A stretch of 8,094 nt of DNA from contig JABGQJ010000339.1 in the NCBI GenBank assembly GCA_018648945.1, positions 1 to 8,094 on the forward strand, given 5' to 3'. Under the pieces are notes generated by a model. That model made no database searches. It was not told the DNA's origin and worked only from the letters and a program-made list of their open reading frames with translations. A program made the translations under genes and the position numbers. This document shows positions 1 through 6,986 of the stretch, piece after piece (positions within the stretch are counted from its first letter, which is position 1; each line of letters opens with the position of its first letter). This DNA comes from Victivallales bacterium. GTDB taxonomy: Bacteria; Verrucomicrobiota; Lentisphaeria; Oligosphaerales; Lenti-02.

Positions 1-403
1 AGGATGCCGCCAGCGCGCTGTCCGCGCTGACCGTCTTCAGCGACAGCTTCGACCCCGGAAAGAGCAGCCGCGCGAAGACCATGGCCTTCAGCCGACTGCG
101 GTCGGCGGCATCATCCACCCCGGCCAGAACGCGATCCAGACCGAACCTGTCCCAGGCGTCGTGCAGCACGGCGACCCCGCCGAAGCCCAGCGCCTCGTCC
201 AGTCCCACCGACTCGCAGGGGACCAGCGTCCCGCCGGGTTCCTTCAGCAACGCTTCGATGGCGACCTGGACATGCTCTGGCAGCTTGCTGATGTTGCACA
301 CCAGGCGGCTGCGCGGACCCTTCGGCGTCCGATAGCTCTCCCGGACCGTCTTGCACCGGTAGGTCTTGCCCTTCACAGTCGACTTGGACGTCTGGACGTA
401 CAT
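1..403 (-). CDS. IS1634-type transposase, N-terminal part (runs off left edge)
   Basis: This open frame starts at ATG 403-401 on the minus strand and is still open at base 1, giving 134 complete codons. The protein begins MYVQTSKSTVKGKTYRCKTV, followed by a serine/arginine-rich stretch and NISKLP. That layout is typical of the beta-rich N-terminus of IS1634-family (IS4 superfamily, DDE) transposases. Further on come LDRVLAGVDD and ARLLFPGSKLSLKTVSADSA (about residues 112-131), which matches the family's 'RLLxPGSKL ... DSAL' segment. The DDE catalytic residues would lie further downstream, outside the window, so integrity cannot be judged. There is no convincing Shine-Dalgarno site before the ATG, which is common for transposases; the start is chosen because homology begins immediately after it. 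It is transcribed in the same direction as the operon ending at 821 but is separated by about 420 bp, so it is probably an independent insertion. Family assignment is from remembered motif patterns, not a search. Confidence 0.82.
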   Translation of the reverse strand, partial: MYVQTSKSTVKGKTYRCKTVRESYRTPKGPRSRLVCNISKLPEHVQVAIEALLKEPGGTLVPCESVGLDEALGFGGVAVLHDAWDRFGLDRVLAGVDDAADRSRLKAMVFARLLFPGSKLSLKTVSADSALAAS

Positions 404-570
404 GATGCTACACAATATGAAGCAAGCAAGTACGAATACAAGCGTAACAGCAATATTATTAGTTGCTACATTTCGGCCCGCTTTGTGCTCAGAACCCCAT
501 TTCGCCGGGGAAGTCGGGTTAGCATAGCATTGTTACTGACAAACAGGGGGAATGTACGGGGGGGGGGTAG
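404..570. mobile_element. Probable upstream end of the IS1634-type insertion sequence
   Basis: This non-coding stretch lies just upstream of the transposase and is more AT-rich than its surroundings (for example caatattattagttgctac near 451-470). It ends in G-rich DNA. The terminal inverted repeat of the element should lie here. Two related minus-strand words, GGCGAAATGGGG (from about 496-507) and GGGCCGAAATGTAGC (from about 464-478), look like end-proximal motifs, but the other end of the element is outside the window, so no terminus or target duplication can be fixed. The right limit given is approximate. Confidence 0.35.
558..567 (+). repeat. Homopolymer run of ten G
   Basis: Ten consecutive G follow the word aatgtac, which is itself preceded by five G at 546-550. 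Together these give two long G tracts 7 nt apart. The run lies outside any supported gene, near the expected end of the insertion sequence. Homopolymers of this length are prone to slippage and to sequencing or assembly error. It is not obviously in a promoter, so phase variation is not supported. Confidence 0.9.
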
Positions 571-820
571 ACCGTCCCTCTTACGATAGCCATCATAGCA
601 TACCCCGAAGACGAGTGCAAGACGACGCTGGGGCGAGATACTGCCAAGCGTCCGAGTGTACTGCGGAGGATTGGGGTGGGTGGCACTCGCGGAGGCGTCT
701 GGGCCTCACGGCATGGCGTGAGGCCCAGGATGGTGGGCTGTCACGTTGCCCCACCACGATGGACAGTGTGCACCATGCTGCGAAATCGGGGCGACGTGGT
801 ACTCAGCGGCCCCACGAGCG
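571..820. other. Non-coding spacer between IS end and operon 3' end
   Basis: About 250 bp with no supported gene. Short open frames on the plus strand read as low-complexity, arginine-rich shadows without a ribosome binding site. I see no tRNA- or rRNA-like pattern. The only clear structure is the perfect hairpin at 699-728, listed separately. Confidence 0.6.
699..728 (-). terminator. Perfect 12-bp stem hairpin downstream of the operon, possible 3'-end structure
   Basis: CTGGGCCTCACG at 699-710 is exactly complementary to CGTGAGGCCCAG at 717-728, leaving a six-base loop (gcatgg). The hairpin starts about 90 nt past the TAG stop of the LamG/glycoside hydrolase gene in the direction of transcription. 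There is no T tract on either side in either orientation, so it is not a classical intrinsic terminator. It could be a Rho-type or U-tract-less terminator, an mRNA 3'-stabilising stem, or a binding site. The stem is certain; the function is inferred from position. Confidence 0.5.
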
Positions 821-3604
821 CTAGTTGCCGATACGCAATGCCACGTAGTCATTGCGGCGAAGTTCCAGCTTCACCTTGCCGCCGACAGCCGGAATCGCCT
901 GCCCCGTCTCGGCGTTCGTCACCTTACCCGCGCCTACGGTCAACTGCACGGTCTCTGGACGGCGATTCAGATTGGAGACCAGCACCAGGGACTGCGTGCC
1001 GTTCTGGTAGTAGCCGGCCACGACGCCATCGCGGTTGGTGGTGAAGCGTTGGTTCTCCCAGTAGGGCACGAATTCCACGCCGGGATCGCCGATGCCGAAC
1101 TCGCGCCGGAAAGCCCAGGTCTTGCGCACCTCATCGGGGTTGCAGAACAACGGCCACACCACCATATCGGCCTGCATGACGCGGGAGAGCATGTCGCGGG
1201 TGGTCAGGGGATTGGTCAGGATGTCCTTCTGGTTCTTCAGGCAGGGCAGCCAGAGCATGACCGCACCCCATTGCCGTCCGTAGCACTCGGCGCGGAGGCG
1301 ATCCATGGGCAGAGCGTAGCTGTAGTAGTAGACGCGGTCGTCCTCGGGGGGTAGCAGTTCGGGATTCTGGGTGAAGTAGCCGGAGTAGTACTGCTCGCCG
1401 ATGAGCATGATGGTAAACGGGCTGAGGCACTGCATGGTGTGCGTGGCGGAGCAGTGAGCGACGGAGTTCGCGGGCATGCCATTGCGTTGCCAGGTGTTGT
1501 ACATGATCCGCTGGTAGAGCTCGCGCGAGCCCTGGTACTCGAAGGTGGGGCGCCGCGTGCCGTCCACCGCATCGTACCCACCGCCCGACTCGGCGCGGGT
1601 GTTGGGGATGGGCTGGGTTTCATCGACATAGACGCCATCCAAACGCCCCATGACGGAGGCCCATTCCTCCACACACCAGGTCAGGTAATCAGCCCAACCG
1701 GTCGTCGTGGAGCAGCGGAAGAACTGGTGGCTGCCACCGCCGGGTCGATTGGGCTTGGTCGCCCACTGCGTGCGCATGAACTCGCCATCCGGCACGATCT
1801 TGTCGTCCTGTCGAACCGGGGTGTGCAGACGGCTCCAGTAGGGGATGACCTTCCGGTCCGCCGCATGGTCCCGCAGGGCGCGAGCGCGGTTCTTGGGCAC
1901 ATCCTGCGCCCGGTGCGGATCGGGGTCGAGCCCCATGAAACGCCATTGGTCGGGCCAGTAGATCAGATGGCTGCCCCGGTCGGTGCCCCTGATCCCGTCG
2001 TATTGCGCGGTGAAGGTCCAGTTGCGCCACCCGGCGGGTCTGGGCTTGACTGGCGTCGCCATCAGGCCAAAGCGATAGATCAACTCGCGCGCCGGACCCG
2101 GCAGCTTCTCTGCGGCCAGATTGAGGAGCAGTTCGGCGGCGCCGTCGGCCTTGCGCGTGATCTGGATGGCATCGGGCCGGTCCTTCGGCCACCAGAACTG
2201 GTCGGACTCGGCGCACCAGAGTAACCCGCGCTCATTGCTGCCGACCCAGGCCGTCGTGCGGAAGCCACTCTCGAACACCGTCCCCGGCGTGTCCGGCAAG
2301 GCCTTGGAGTACGAGTTGCGCGGCAGATCCTGAGATTCGTAGCCATGGGGGGCACCCACGTAATGGACGAAACGAGAGTGCTCGCGGCGGAGGGGAATCC
2401 GAAGACTGACTCCATCGACCCTACCTGCGGATAGGGCCAGCGTGCATTGCACGAGACCATCGTAGGCAACCTGAACGTCGAAGGTCGCGAGCACCTTGCC
2501 GCCCTTCCTGGCCTCGCGGCGGAGCGTGACTTGGCCCTTGGCTGGCTCGCCCAGCACAACTGGCTTGGCGAACGCCACAGATTGGTCCCCGACCATCAGC
2601 GATATCGGGGCAGCCAGGAGCTCCTCCCTCGTCGCCTGGATGGAATCCAGCATGCCGGTCCCACCAAACGAGTATCGTCGTCCCCAAACCGAAACGGCTG
2701 ATCCGGCCAGTTCCACGGGGCTCCAGGGCGGCAATACGGTGTCGGGATCAAGCGCCTTGAGCCCCAGCTTTGGGCGCCCACCCGCATGCCACGGGCTGCG
2801 GGTGCCCACGATCCGCTTGCCCACATCGGCGGTCTTCCCGAGCTTGGTCTTCAGGTCCGGCAAGCGCTCCCCGGCGAGGGCCTTGATCTCTTCCCCGGTC
2901 AACGCCCGGTTGTAGGTGGCCAGAACCCCGATGGTCGTGCGTCCGGCTCGTCCGAACTCACCACGCGGGCCAACACAGACCTCCTTGGGCCAAGGGGGCG
3001 AACGATCCACATGGGCCTCGTCGACAGGTAGGCCGTCCACGTAGAGCACGAGCTTCCCCGGCAGGTCGTAGGTCAGGGCCAGATGGTGCCAGGATCTCGC
3101 CTTCCAGTCTTTGATGAGGCGATGCAGAAACACCTTGTCGCCCTGGTCGGTGAACTCGAAGTAGGCTGAGAGGCCGGACGCTCTGTATTTGTAGAAGAAA
3201 AGCTTGCCGAAGGGCGTCTTCCCGCCGACCACGCTCTGCAGCAGCATGTGGGTCTGCATGTCGTCCCCCTGCCAATCCTGGGGCTTCACGGTCAGCTCGA
3301 TGGTCCCCTTCCCAGCGGGAAGAACAGCGGCGCTCGGATAGGAGACCGACGCGGCATCCACCCCGACCGTCAACCCCCGCACGGTATGGGCCATGGTGTC
3401 GAAATCGAACACCGGTTTCTCCAGCAGGTGAGGCTTCCCCACCACCGGTTTCCCAGCCGCGTCCGTGCCCGCGACCGAGTCCATGGTCCGGGTGTAGTCT
3501 GCCAGGAACACGAGACTGTCGCCAATCGCTCCGGCAAAGACCTGCGCCCACGCCAAGAGCGCGATGCACAAGGCCCAGCGCGAAACAGAGTGGGTACCGG
3601 TCAT
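821..3604 (-). CDS. Secreted LamG-domain protein with GH123-like glycoside hydrolase region
   Basis: A 927-residue protein, third gene of the operon. The start at 3604 is chosen because its ATG overlaps the upstream gene's TGA (ATGA) and opens directly into a signal peptide (charged start, then ALCIALLAWAQVFAGA, likely cut near residue 26). A GAGG lies about 12 nt upstream. A start 14 codons earlier would bury the signal. Residues about 28-245 form a LamG/concanavalin-like domain, with WHHLALTYD from residue 172 and LYVDG shortly after. About 270-510 is beta-rich and resembles the N-terminal domain of GH123-type proteins (DUF6067-like). About 520-850 looks like a TIM-barrel hydrolase, with DGVYVDETQP carrying an Asp661-Glu662 pair; GH123 enzymes use an adjacent Asp-Glu pair. 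The last 75 residues look like a C-terminal beta-sandwich. It probably acts on an extracellular or periplasmic glycan. The LamG call is firm; the GH family and substrate are inferred. Confidence 0.8.
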   Translation of the reverse strand: MTGTHSVSRWALCIALLAWAQVFAGAIGDSLVFLADYTRTMDSVAGTDAAGKPVVGKPHLLEKPVFDFDTMAHTVRGLTVGVDAASVSYPSAAVLPAGKGTIELTVKPQDWQGDDMQTHMLLQSVVGGKTPFGKLFFYKYRASGLSAYFEFTDQGDKVFLHRLIKDWKARSWHHLALTYDLPGKLVLYVDGLPVDEAHVDRSPPWPKEVCVGPRGEFGRAGRTTIGVLATYNRALTGEEIKALAGERLPDLKTKLGKTADVGKRIVGTRSPWHAGGRPKLGLKALDPDTVLPPWSPVELAGSAVSVWGRRYSFGGTGMLDSIQATREELLAAPISLMVGDQSVAFAKPVVLGEPAKGQVTLRREARKGGKVLATFDVQVAYDGLVQCTLALSAGRVDGVSLRIPLRREHSRFVHYVGAPHGYESQDLPRNSYSKALPDTPGTVFESGFRTTAWVGSNERGLLWCAESDQFWWPKDRPDAIQITRKADGAAELLLNLAAEKLPGPARELIYRFGLMATPVKPRPAGWRNWTFTAQYDGIRGTDRGSHLIYWPDQWRFMGLDPDPHRAQDVPKNRARALRDHAADRKVIPYWSRLHTPVRQDDKIVPDGEFMRTQWATKPNRPGGGSHQFFRCSTTTGWADYLTWCVEEWASVMGRLDGVYVDETQPIPNTRAESGGGYDAVDGTRRPTFEYQGSRELYQRIMYNTWQRNGMPANSVAHCSATHTMQCLSPFTIMLIGEQYYSGYFTQNPELLPPEDDRVYYYSYALPMDRLRAECYGRQWGAVMLWLPCLKNQKDILTNPLTTRDMLSRVMQADMVVWPLFCNPDEVRKTWAFRREFGIGDPGVEFVPYWENQRFTTNRDGVVAGYYQNGTQSLVLVSNLNRRPETVQLTVGAGKVTNAETGQAIPAVGGKVKLELRRNDYVALRIGN

Positions 3605-5172
3605 TTCTTGCGTGCCGCCTCGTAGTAGGCTTTCCACGGTGCCCAATCAGGGCGCGGCTCGGCATACTTGCGCTGGAAGGTGAGTCCCTTGGCCACCGCT
3701 TCGTCGATCATCAGCTTCATGCTCGTCGCCGCCAACACCCGCTGGTCTGTGTGGCGCAGTCCCGACAGCGGCTCCGCCTTCTCGGCGGTGGCGCGAGTGG
3801 GCAGGCCCCGCTCCTCACCATCCACCAAGTGCCGCCAGCTATGGAACCAGGGGGTAACGAGGGTGTATTCCCTGGCGGGGTCGAGGTCGAGGGCAACCTT
3901 CTTGGTGGCTTCCTCAAACCGGGCCTCAAAGCCCGCGTAGTAGATGGCGTCCTGACTGTACGCTCGTCCCCGGTCATGCAATGGATTGAGCCGATGCATG
4001 GCCGCTGGCTTCTGGAGGTAGGCGATCAGATTCCGCCCGGTGACCTTCATCTCGATGAGGTACTTGTCATAGAAGTAGCCCTGTAGCCGCTCCACCGTCA
4101 TCGGGCCCTTCGCATAGTGGGCCCGTTCCTTGTAGAACGCGCTCACCGGCAACAGGACAACATCAGCCTTCGTCTGCGCCCGCAGGAACTCGGCATACCA
4201 GTAGCCGGTGTTGTAGCGCTCCAGATTCTCGGTGAGGGTTCCCACCACCTGCTTGGCGTTGGGCATGTGCTCCGCGTACTGCGCGGCCAGGAACGCGGCC
4301 GTTTCGGGATGCGCCGGTTTCTGCCCGCCGGGACCAACCAACTCCACGTCGAACTTCGCGATCTTACTGGTGGCGGGGTCAATCTCAAGCGTGAGCCGCC
4401 CCACGTAGCGCCCACTGGCCCCGGCTTGGACGATGATGGTGTTGGTCTTGGCATGGGTTTCCCGGATTCGCTTCTCCTTGAGGGTCGTGTGCGAATGCCC
4501 GCCAACGATCACGTCGATGGCCGGGAACTCCAGGGCCAGGTCCAGATCGGAGGGACACTTGCGGGCAGTCTCGTGCTTCATCCGCCCGAATCCCAAGTGA
4601 GTGACCGCCACGATCAGGTCCACCTTCTGCGCCTTGAGCGCGCGGATGGCCTTCGCCGTTGATTCCCGTGCATCAAGTATGTGAATGTAGGGCCGATGCC
4701 GAGGATTCTTGCCGTAGGTGTCGAGGGTGATCCCGAAAAAGCCGATCCGGATGCCCGCGAGTTCCTTCACCAGGATGGGCACCACATTCTTGGGCAGAGG
4801 ATGGTCGGCGGCACCCAGATTGCTGCCCAGGACGGGCATGGGGTACTTCGTCATCAGCTGTCGAAGCCGCATGCCGCTGTACGACCAGTCGTGGTTGCCG
4901 GGCACAATCATGTCGTACCCCATGGTTGCCATGGCCCCGTAGATCGCCTTCCCGCGCGTCACGGTCGGTAACGAGGACCCCCGGTCGAACCAATCGCCGC
5001 CATCGATGAACACCGTGTCCGGATTGTTGGCCTTGTACTGGGCCACGTACCCCGCGATTCCAGGCAGGCGATCCAACGCTTGGTGCAGGTCGTTCGTGTG
5101 CAGGATCGTGAGAGTAGGCCCGGCAATAGCCGCGATCCCGAGGATGGCGAGGAAGAGACAGAGGCGATACAT
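3601..5172 (-). CDS. Exported 5'-nucleotidase/UshA-family metallophosphoesterase
   Basis: A 523-residue protein that probably hydrolyses a phosphate ester (nucleotide or sugar-phosphate type) outside the cytoplasm. Residues 1-18 (MYRLCLFLAILGIAAIAG) form a signal peptide. The two-metal phosphoesterase core is complete: HTNDLH at 25-30 (Asp28, His30), DGGDWFD at 57-63 (Asp60), GNHDW at 92-96, THLG at 191-194 and GGHSHT at 224-229. QAGASGRYVG at 248-257 follows, as usual in this family. From about 308 onward is a C-terminal 5'-nucleotidase-type domain, but the usual GNxGGIR segment after 'AD' (336) is replaced by LLPVSAFYKER, so nucleotide specificity is doubtful. Length matches the family (about 500-600). 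The start has GGAG at 5180-5183 with 7-nt spacing. It begins 14 nt after the upstream phosphoesterase gene and its TGA overlaps the next gene's ATG, so all three are probably co-transcribed and genes 2 and 3 translationally coupled. I give no gene symbol because the substrate is open. Confidence 0.88.
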   Translation of the reverse strand: MYRLCLFLAILGIAAIAGPTLTILHTNDLHQALDRLPGIAGYVAQYKANNPDTVFIDGGDWFDRGSSLPTVTRGKAIYGAMATMGYDMIVPGNHDWSYSGMRLRQLMTKYPMPVLGSNLGAADHPLPKNVVPILVKELAGIRIGFFGITLDTYGKNPRHRPYIHILDARESTAKAIRALKAQKVDLIVAVTHLGFGRMKHETARKCPSDLDLALEFPAIDVIVGGHSHTTLKEKRIRETHAKTNTIIVQAGASGRYVGRLTLEIDPATSKIAKFDVELVGPGGQKPAHPETAAFLAAQYAEHMPNAKQVVGTLTENLERYNTGYWYAEFLRAQTKADVVLLPVSAFYKERAHYAKGPMTVERLQGYFYDKYLIEMKVTGRNLIAYLQKPAAMHRLNPLHDRGRAYSQDAIYYAGFEARFEEATKKVALDLDPAREYTLVTPWFHSWRHLVDGEERGLPTRATAEKAEPLSGLRHTDQRVLAATSMKLMIDEAVAKGLTFQRKYAEPRPDWAPWKAYYEAARKK

Positions 5173-5186
5173 GGGCGGACTCCAGG

Positions 5187-6527
5187 CTAGAAGGGCAACG
5201 CCAGTTCACATTCCTGGCCAGGCGTGCACGGCACCAGCCGCCGCTCGCCGGGGAAGGCCTGCCAGCGATCACCGGCAACAAGGACCTCGGGAACCACCGG
5301 ACTGCGCAACACGCGCCCATCCAGCAAGCTCAGTTCAAGCACGAAGCTGCCGATGGCAAACGCGTCGCAAACCGGCGCGCGAACGATCAGCGTGTTCTGA
5401 TAGCCAATGGTCGTCAAGGCTTCGCCGGGCACGTTCAAGAAACGACGCGCGGCATAGGCTCCATTTGCCGGCAGAGCCCCCAGCGGAATGCCGTTCAAGC
5501 ACACCTCCCCAGCCGGGGCGTTCCCCGAGTAACTGAACACCCCCAGCACGGCGGATTTGATCTGCAGGAGATCCTCGTGAGTCGGCACCTCCGGGTCGGG
5601 CTCGGCATCAAGGCAGACGGGCATGGTGCGGATGGCCTCAACCGAGAAATCGCGATGCTCGTCGCCGACCGACTGCCAGCTCACGTGCATGCCGTCCTCC
5701 ATGAGATCGAGAGTGTAGAAGCCTGGGGCACTGTCCTCGGCGATCCCCCAAAGGCAGGCGTCATCCGGGCCGAAATCCGCCAGGCAGTGCGTCTGCGCCA
5801 GCGGCTGCCCCGGCATGGCGGCATAGCCCACGGACGAAGCCATCAGCTGGAGCCAGCCCTTGTCGCCCTGACGCGCGTGGAAGCTGAGGATCTGATTGTG
5901 CGTGTGGCCACAGAGATAGGCCTCGACCGGGTAATCTGAGAACAGCTCGTCCAGCCGGCCAATCAGCGCCGCCTCGCCGAAGAAATGTCGTCCCCACAAG
6001 CACACGGGAGCATGGGCGACCACGAAGATGCGCCGGTCCGCCTCGGCAGCCTGCACAAGCTGGGCTTCCAGCCAGACATCCTGGGCATTGCCCACGGCGA
6101 AGTGCTGGTAGTCCAGGATCAGGAAGGCGCAATCGCCTGCATCATGACGGAAGTAGGTCTCGGCGAACTGAGCGCCAACCGAGTCCGCGATGGCAGGGAC
6201 CGCCAGCTCCGCGAACAGGTCCGGGGCATCGTGGGTGCCACGCGCGATGAGAAACGGGCGGTCCAGATCGGTGAAGTAGGCGAGCCCCGCGACCATCTCG
6301 CGACGAGCCGCCACAGGATCCCCACGCAGGCCGCCTTCCACGAAGTCGCCCGACGAGATCAGCAAGTCCGGTGCCGCCGCTCGTACCCGAGCCAACAGGG
6401 GGGCCAGCACGGATTCGGCCATCGGCGTGTACCGTTGATGGTCCGGCAAGAGATCGGGAGCGCAACGCCCCCCCGCGCACTCGCGCGGAATGCAGTAGTG
6501 AGTATCACCAAGGAACGCGATTCGCAT
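5187..6527 (-). CDS. Calcineurin-like metallophosphoesterase with C-terminal beta-rich domain
   Basis: A 446-residue protein, first gene of the operon. The start at 6527 is chosen because a perfect GGAGG (6535-6539) lies 7 nt upstream and the first residues are already the first catalytic motif, MRIAFLGDTHY (Asp8, His10). The frame stays open a further 137 codons upstream, but that part translates intergenic repeats. Other metal-site motifs: SSGDF at 58-62 (Asp61), GTHD at 97-100, AHAP at 171-174 (His172) and CGHTHN at 206-211 (His208, His210). The family normally has GNHD; here Thr98 (ACC) replaces the metal-bridging Asn. There is no signal peptide, so it is probably cytoplasmic, unlike the next two genes. 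Residues about 310-446 form a beta-rich extension with VCLNGIPLGALPANG, reminiscent of jelly-roll carbohydrate-binding or accessory domains; I do not recognise its family. It ends in TAG, 14 nt before the next start. The fold is firm; the substrate is unknown. Confidence 0.87.
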   Translation of the reverse strand: MRIAFLGDTHYCIPRECAGGRCAPDLLPDHQRYTPMAESVLAPLLARVRAAAPDLLISSGDFVEGGLRGDPVAARREMVAGLAYFTDLDRPFLIARGTHDAPDLFAELAVPAIADSVGAQFAETYFRHDAGDCAFLILDYQHFAVGNAQDVWLEAQLVQAAEADRRIFVVAHAPVCLWGRHFFGEAALIGRLDELFSDYPVEAYLCGHTHNQILSFHARQGDKGWLQLMASSVGYAAMPGQPLAQTHCLADFGPDDACLWGIAEDSAPGFYTLDLMEDGMHVSWQSVGDEHRDFSVEAIRTMPVCLDAEPDPEVPTHEDLLQIKSAVLGVFSYSGNAPAGEVCLNGIPLGALPANGAYAARRFLNVPGEALTTIGYQNTLIVRAPVCDAFAIGSFVLELSLLDGRVLRSPVVPEVLVAGDRWQAFPGERRLVPCTPGQECELALPF

Positions 6528-6534
6528 GTTCGTG

Positions 6535-6539
6535 CCTCC
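6535..6539 (-). promoter_or_regulatory. Shine-Dalgarno site that fixes the metallophosphoesterase start
   Basis: The minus strand reads GGAGG here, 7 nt before ATG 6527. It decides between this start and the much longer open frame that would begin at 6938 and run through non-coding repeats. Confidence 0.85.
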
Positions 6540-6568
6540 AGGCCAAAGAGTGGAGTATGCTGCCACGC

Positions 6569-6577
6569 AGTATAGCA
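6569..6577 (-). promoter_or_regulatory. Candidate extended -10 promoter for the three-gene operon
   Basis: The minus strand reads TGCTATACT, which fits an extended -10 (TGnTATAAT with one mismatch). At 17-nt spacing the -35 position reads TGCGCA (6592-6597), a poor match to TTGACA, as is tolerated with an extended -10. Transcription would start near 6562, leaving a leader of about 35 nt before ATG 6527. This is the best candidate upstream of the operon, but it rests on sequence match alone and on a sigma-70-type consensus. Confidence 0.35.
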
Positions 6578-6644
6578 GAATAGTCCGCAACTGCGCACCA
6601 CGCCGCCCAGTTGCGTTCACGGGAGAAAGGGAAGCCAAGAGCGA

Positions 6645-6685
6645 CGAACATCGAACATCGAACGCCCAACACCGAACATCGAATG
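6645..6685 (+). repeat. Heptamer-based intergenic repeat, left arm
   Basis: Forty-one bases built from six units with a 7-bp period and consensus CGAACAT: CGAACAT, CGAACAT, CGAACGC, CCAACAC, CGAACAT, CGAATG. The reverse complement occurs at 6987-7027 with a single mismatch (unit 4 ends in C here, T there). Identity stops abruptly at both ends. Because both arms share the same degenerate units in the same order, they are copies of one array and not two independent heptamer expansions. I recall similar heptamer arrays as dispersed intergenic repeats in planctomycete and verrucomicrobial genomes, where they generate spurious 'FDVRC' peptides. Confidence 0.93.
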
Positions 6686-6731
6686 AAAGACCGCCCGCAT
6701 TAGATTCCTGCGCAGCATGTTGCGCCCCGCC

Positions 6732-6762
6732 ATTCCGGAGTTTCTTGCCGGAATAGCAAGAA
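6732..6762. repeat. Two overlapping, mutually exclusive small hairpins
   Basis: ATTCCGG (6732-6738) pairs with CCGGAAT (6748-6754), and TTCTTGC (6742-6748) pairs with GCAAGAA (6756-6762). The two seven-base stems share bases and cannot form together. They lie between the repeat arms, about 200 nt upstream of the operon start, next to a GCGCA/TGCGC stem at 6710-6725. A regulatory role is possible but not shown; they could also be the core of the repeat-bounded element. Confidence 0.5.
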
Positions 6763-6820
6763 GTTGCGCGATAGTGGTACGAAACGGAGATCTTCGGGAC
6801 GGCAGACCAGTGCCTATCCG

Positions 6821-6859
6821 CCCCCCCTTCCCACTCCCCTGCACTCGGCCTCCCTCCCC
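6821..6859 (-). other. G-quadruplex-capable tract on the minus strand
   Basis: On the minus strand there are G runs of 4, 3, 4, 3 and 7 (complements of C runs at 6856-6859, 6852-6854, 6836-6839, 6830-6832 and 6821-6827). The last three runs alone allow four G3 tracts with loops of 3, 2 and 1 nt, since the run of seven can be split. This is the motif for a compact intramolecular quadruplex. It sits about 300 bp upstream of both divergent genes. Formation in the cell is not shown by sequence. Confidence 0.55.
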
Positions 6860-6986
6860 GGTTTGCCTTAGTGAGTTTGGTACTACTATCAGCCAACTGC
6901 TTGTTTTCTGTACAAAATCCTGGCTGACGAAAAGACACACGTGCTTGGTCCCCAAATCAAAGCGACGTCAACGGCCTCCCCTTCCC

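Noticed and set aside
161..589. 142-codon plus-strand open frame at the left end
   Set aside because: It overlaps the transposase on the opposite strand, shows no family features and runs on through the AT-rich IS leader.
552..824. 90-codon plus-strand open frame in the left spacer
   Set aside because: Low-complexity composition, starts in the poly-G region, no Shine-Dalgarno match and crosses the hairpin.
1439..2224. 261-codon plus-strand open frame inside the LamG/hydrolase gene
   Set aside because: It lies opposite a gene with clear domains, has no ribosome binding site and no recognisable motif; long antisense frames are expected at this GC content.
3605..3646. Earlier start for the LamG/glycoside hydrolase gene at 3646
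   Set aside because: It would place 14 residues before the signal peptide and overlap the upstream gene by 46 nt; the ATGA start at 3604 gives a normal signal peptide.
6863..6886. Plus-strand promoter with TTGCCT and TACTAT
   Set aside because: The spacing is 15 nt and both boxes are poor; other nearby combinations are equally weak, so no promoter for the plus-strand gene is claimed.
6528..6938. N-terminal extension of the first metallophosphoesterase by 137 codons
   Set aside because: The extension translates the heptamer repeats (FDVRC-type peptide) and other non-coding DNA, while a perfect GGAGG precedes ATG 6527 and the catalytic motif starts right there.
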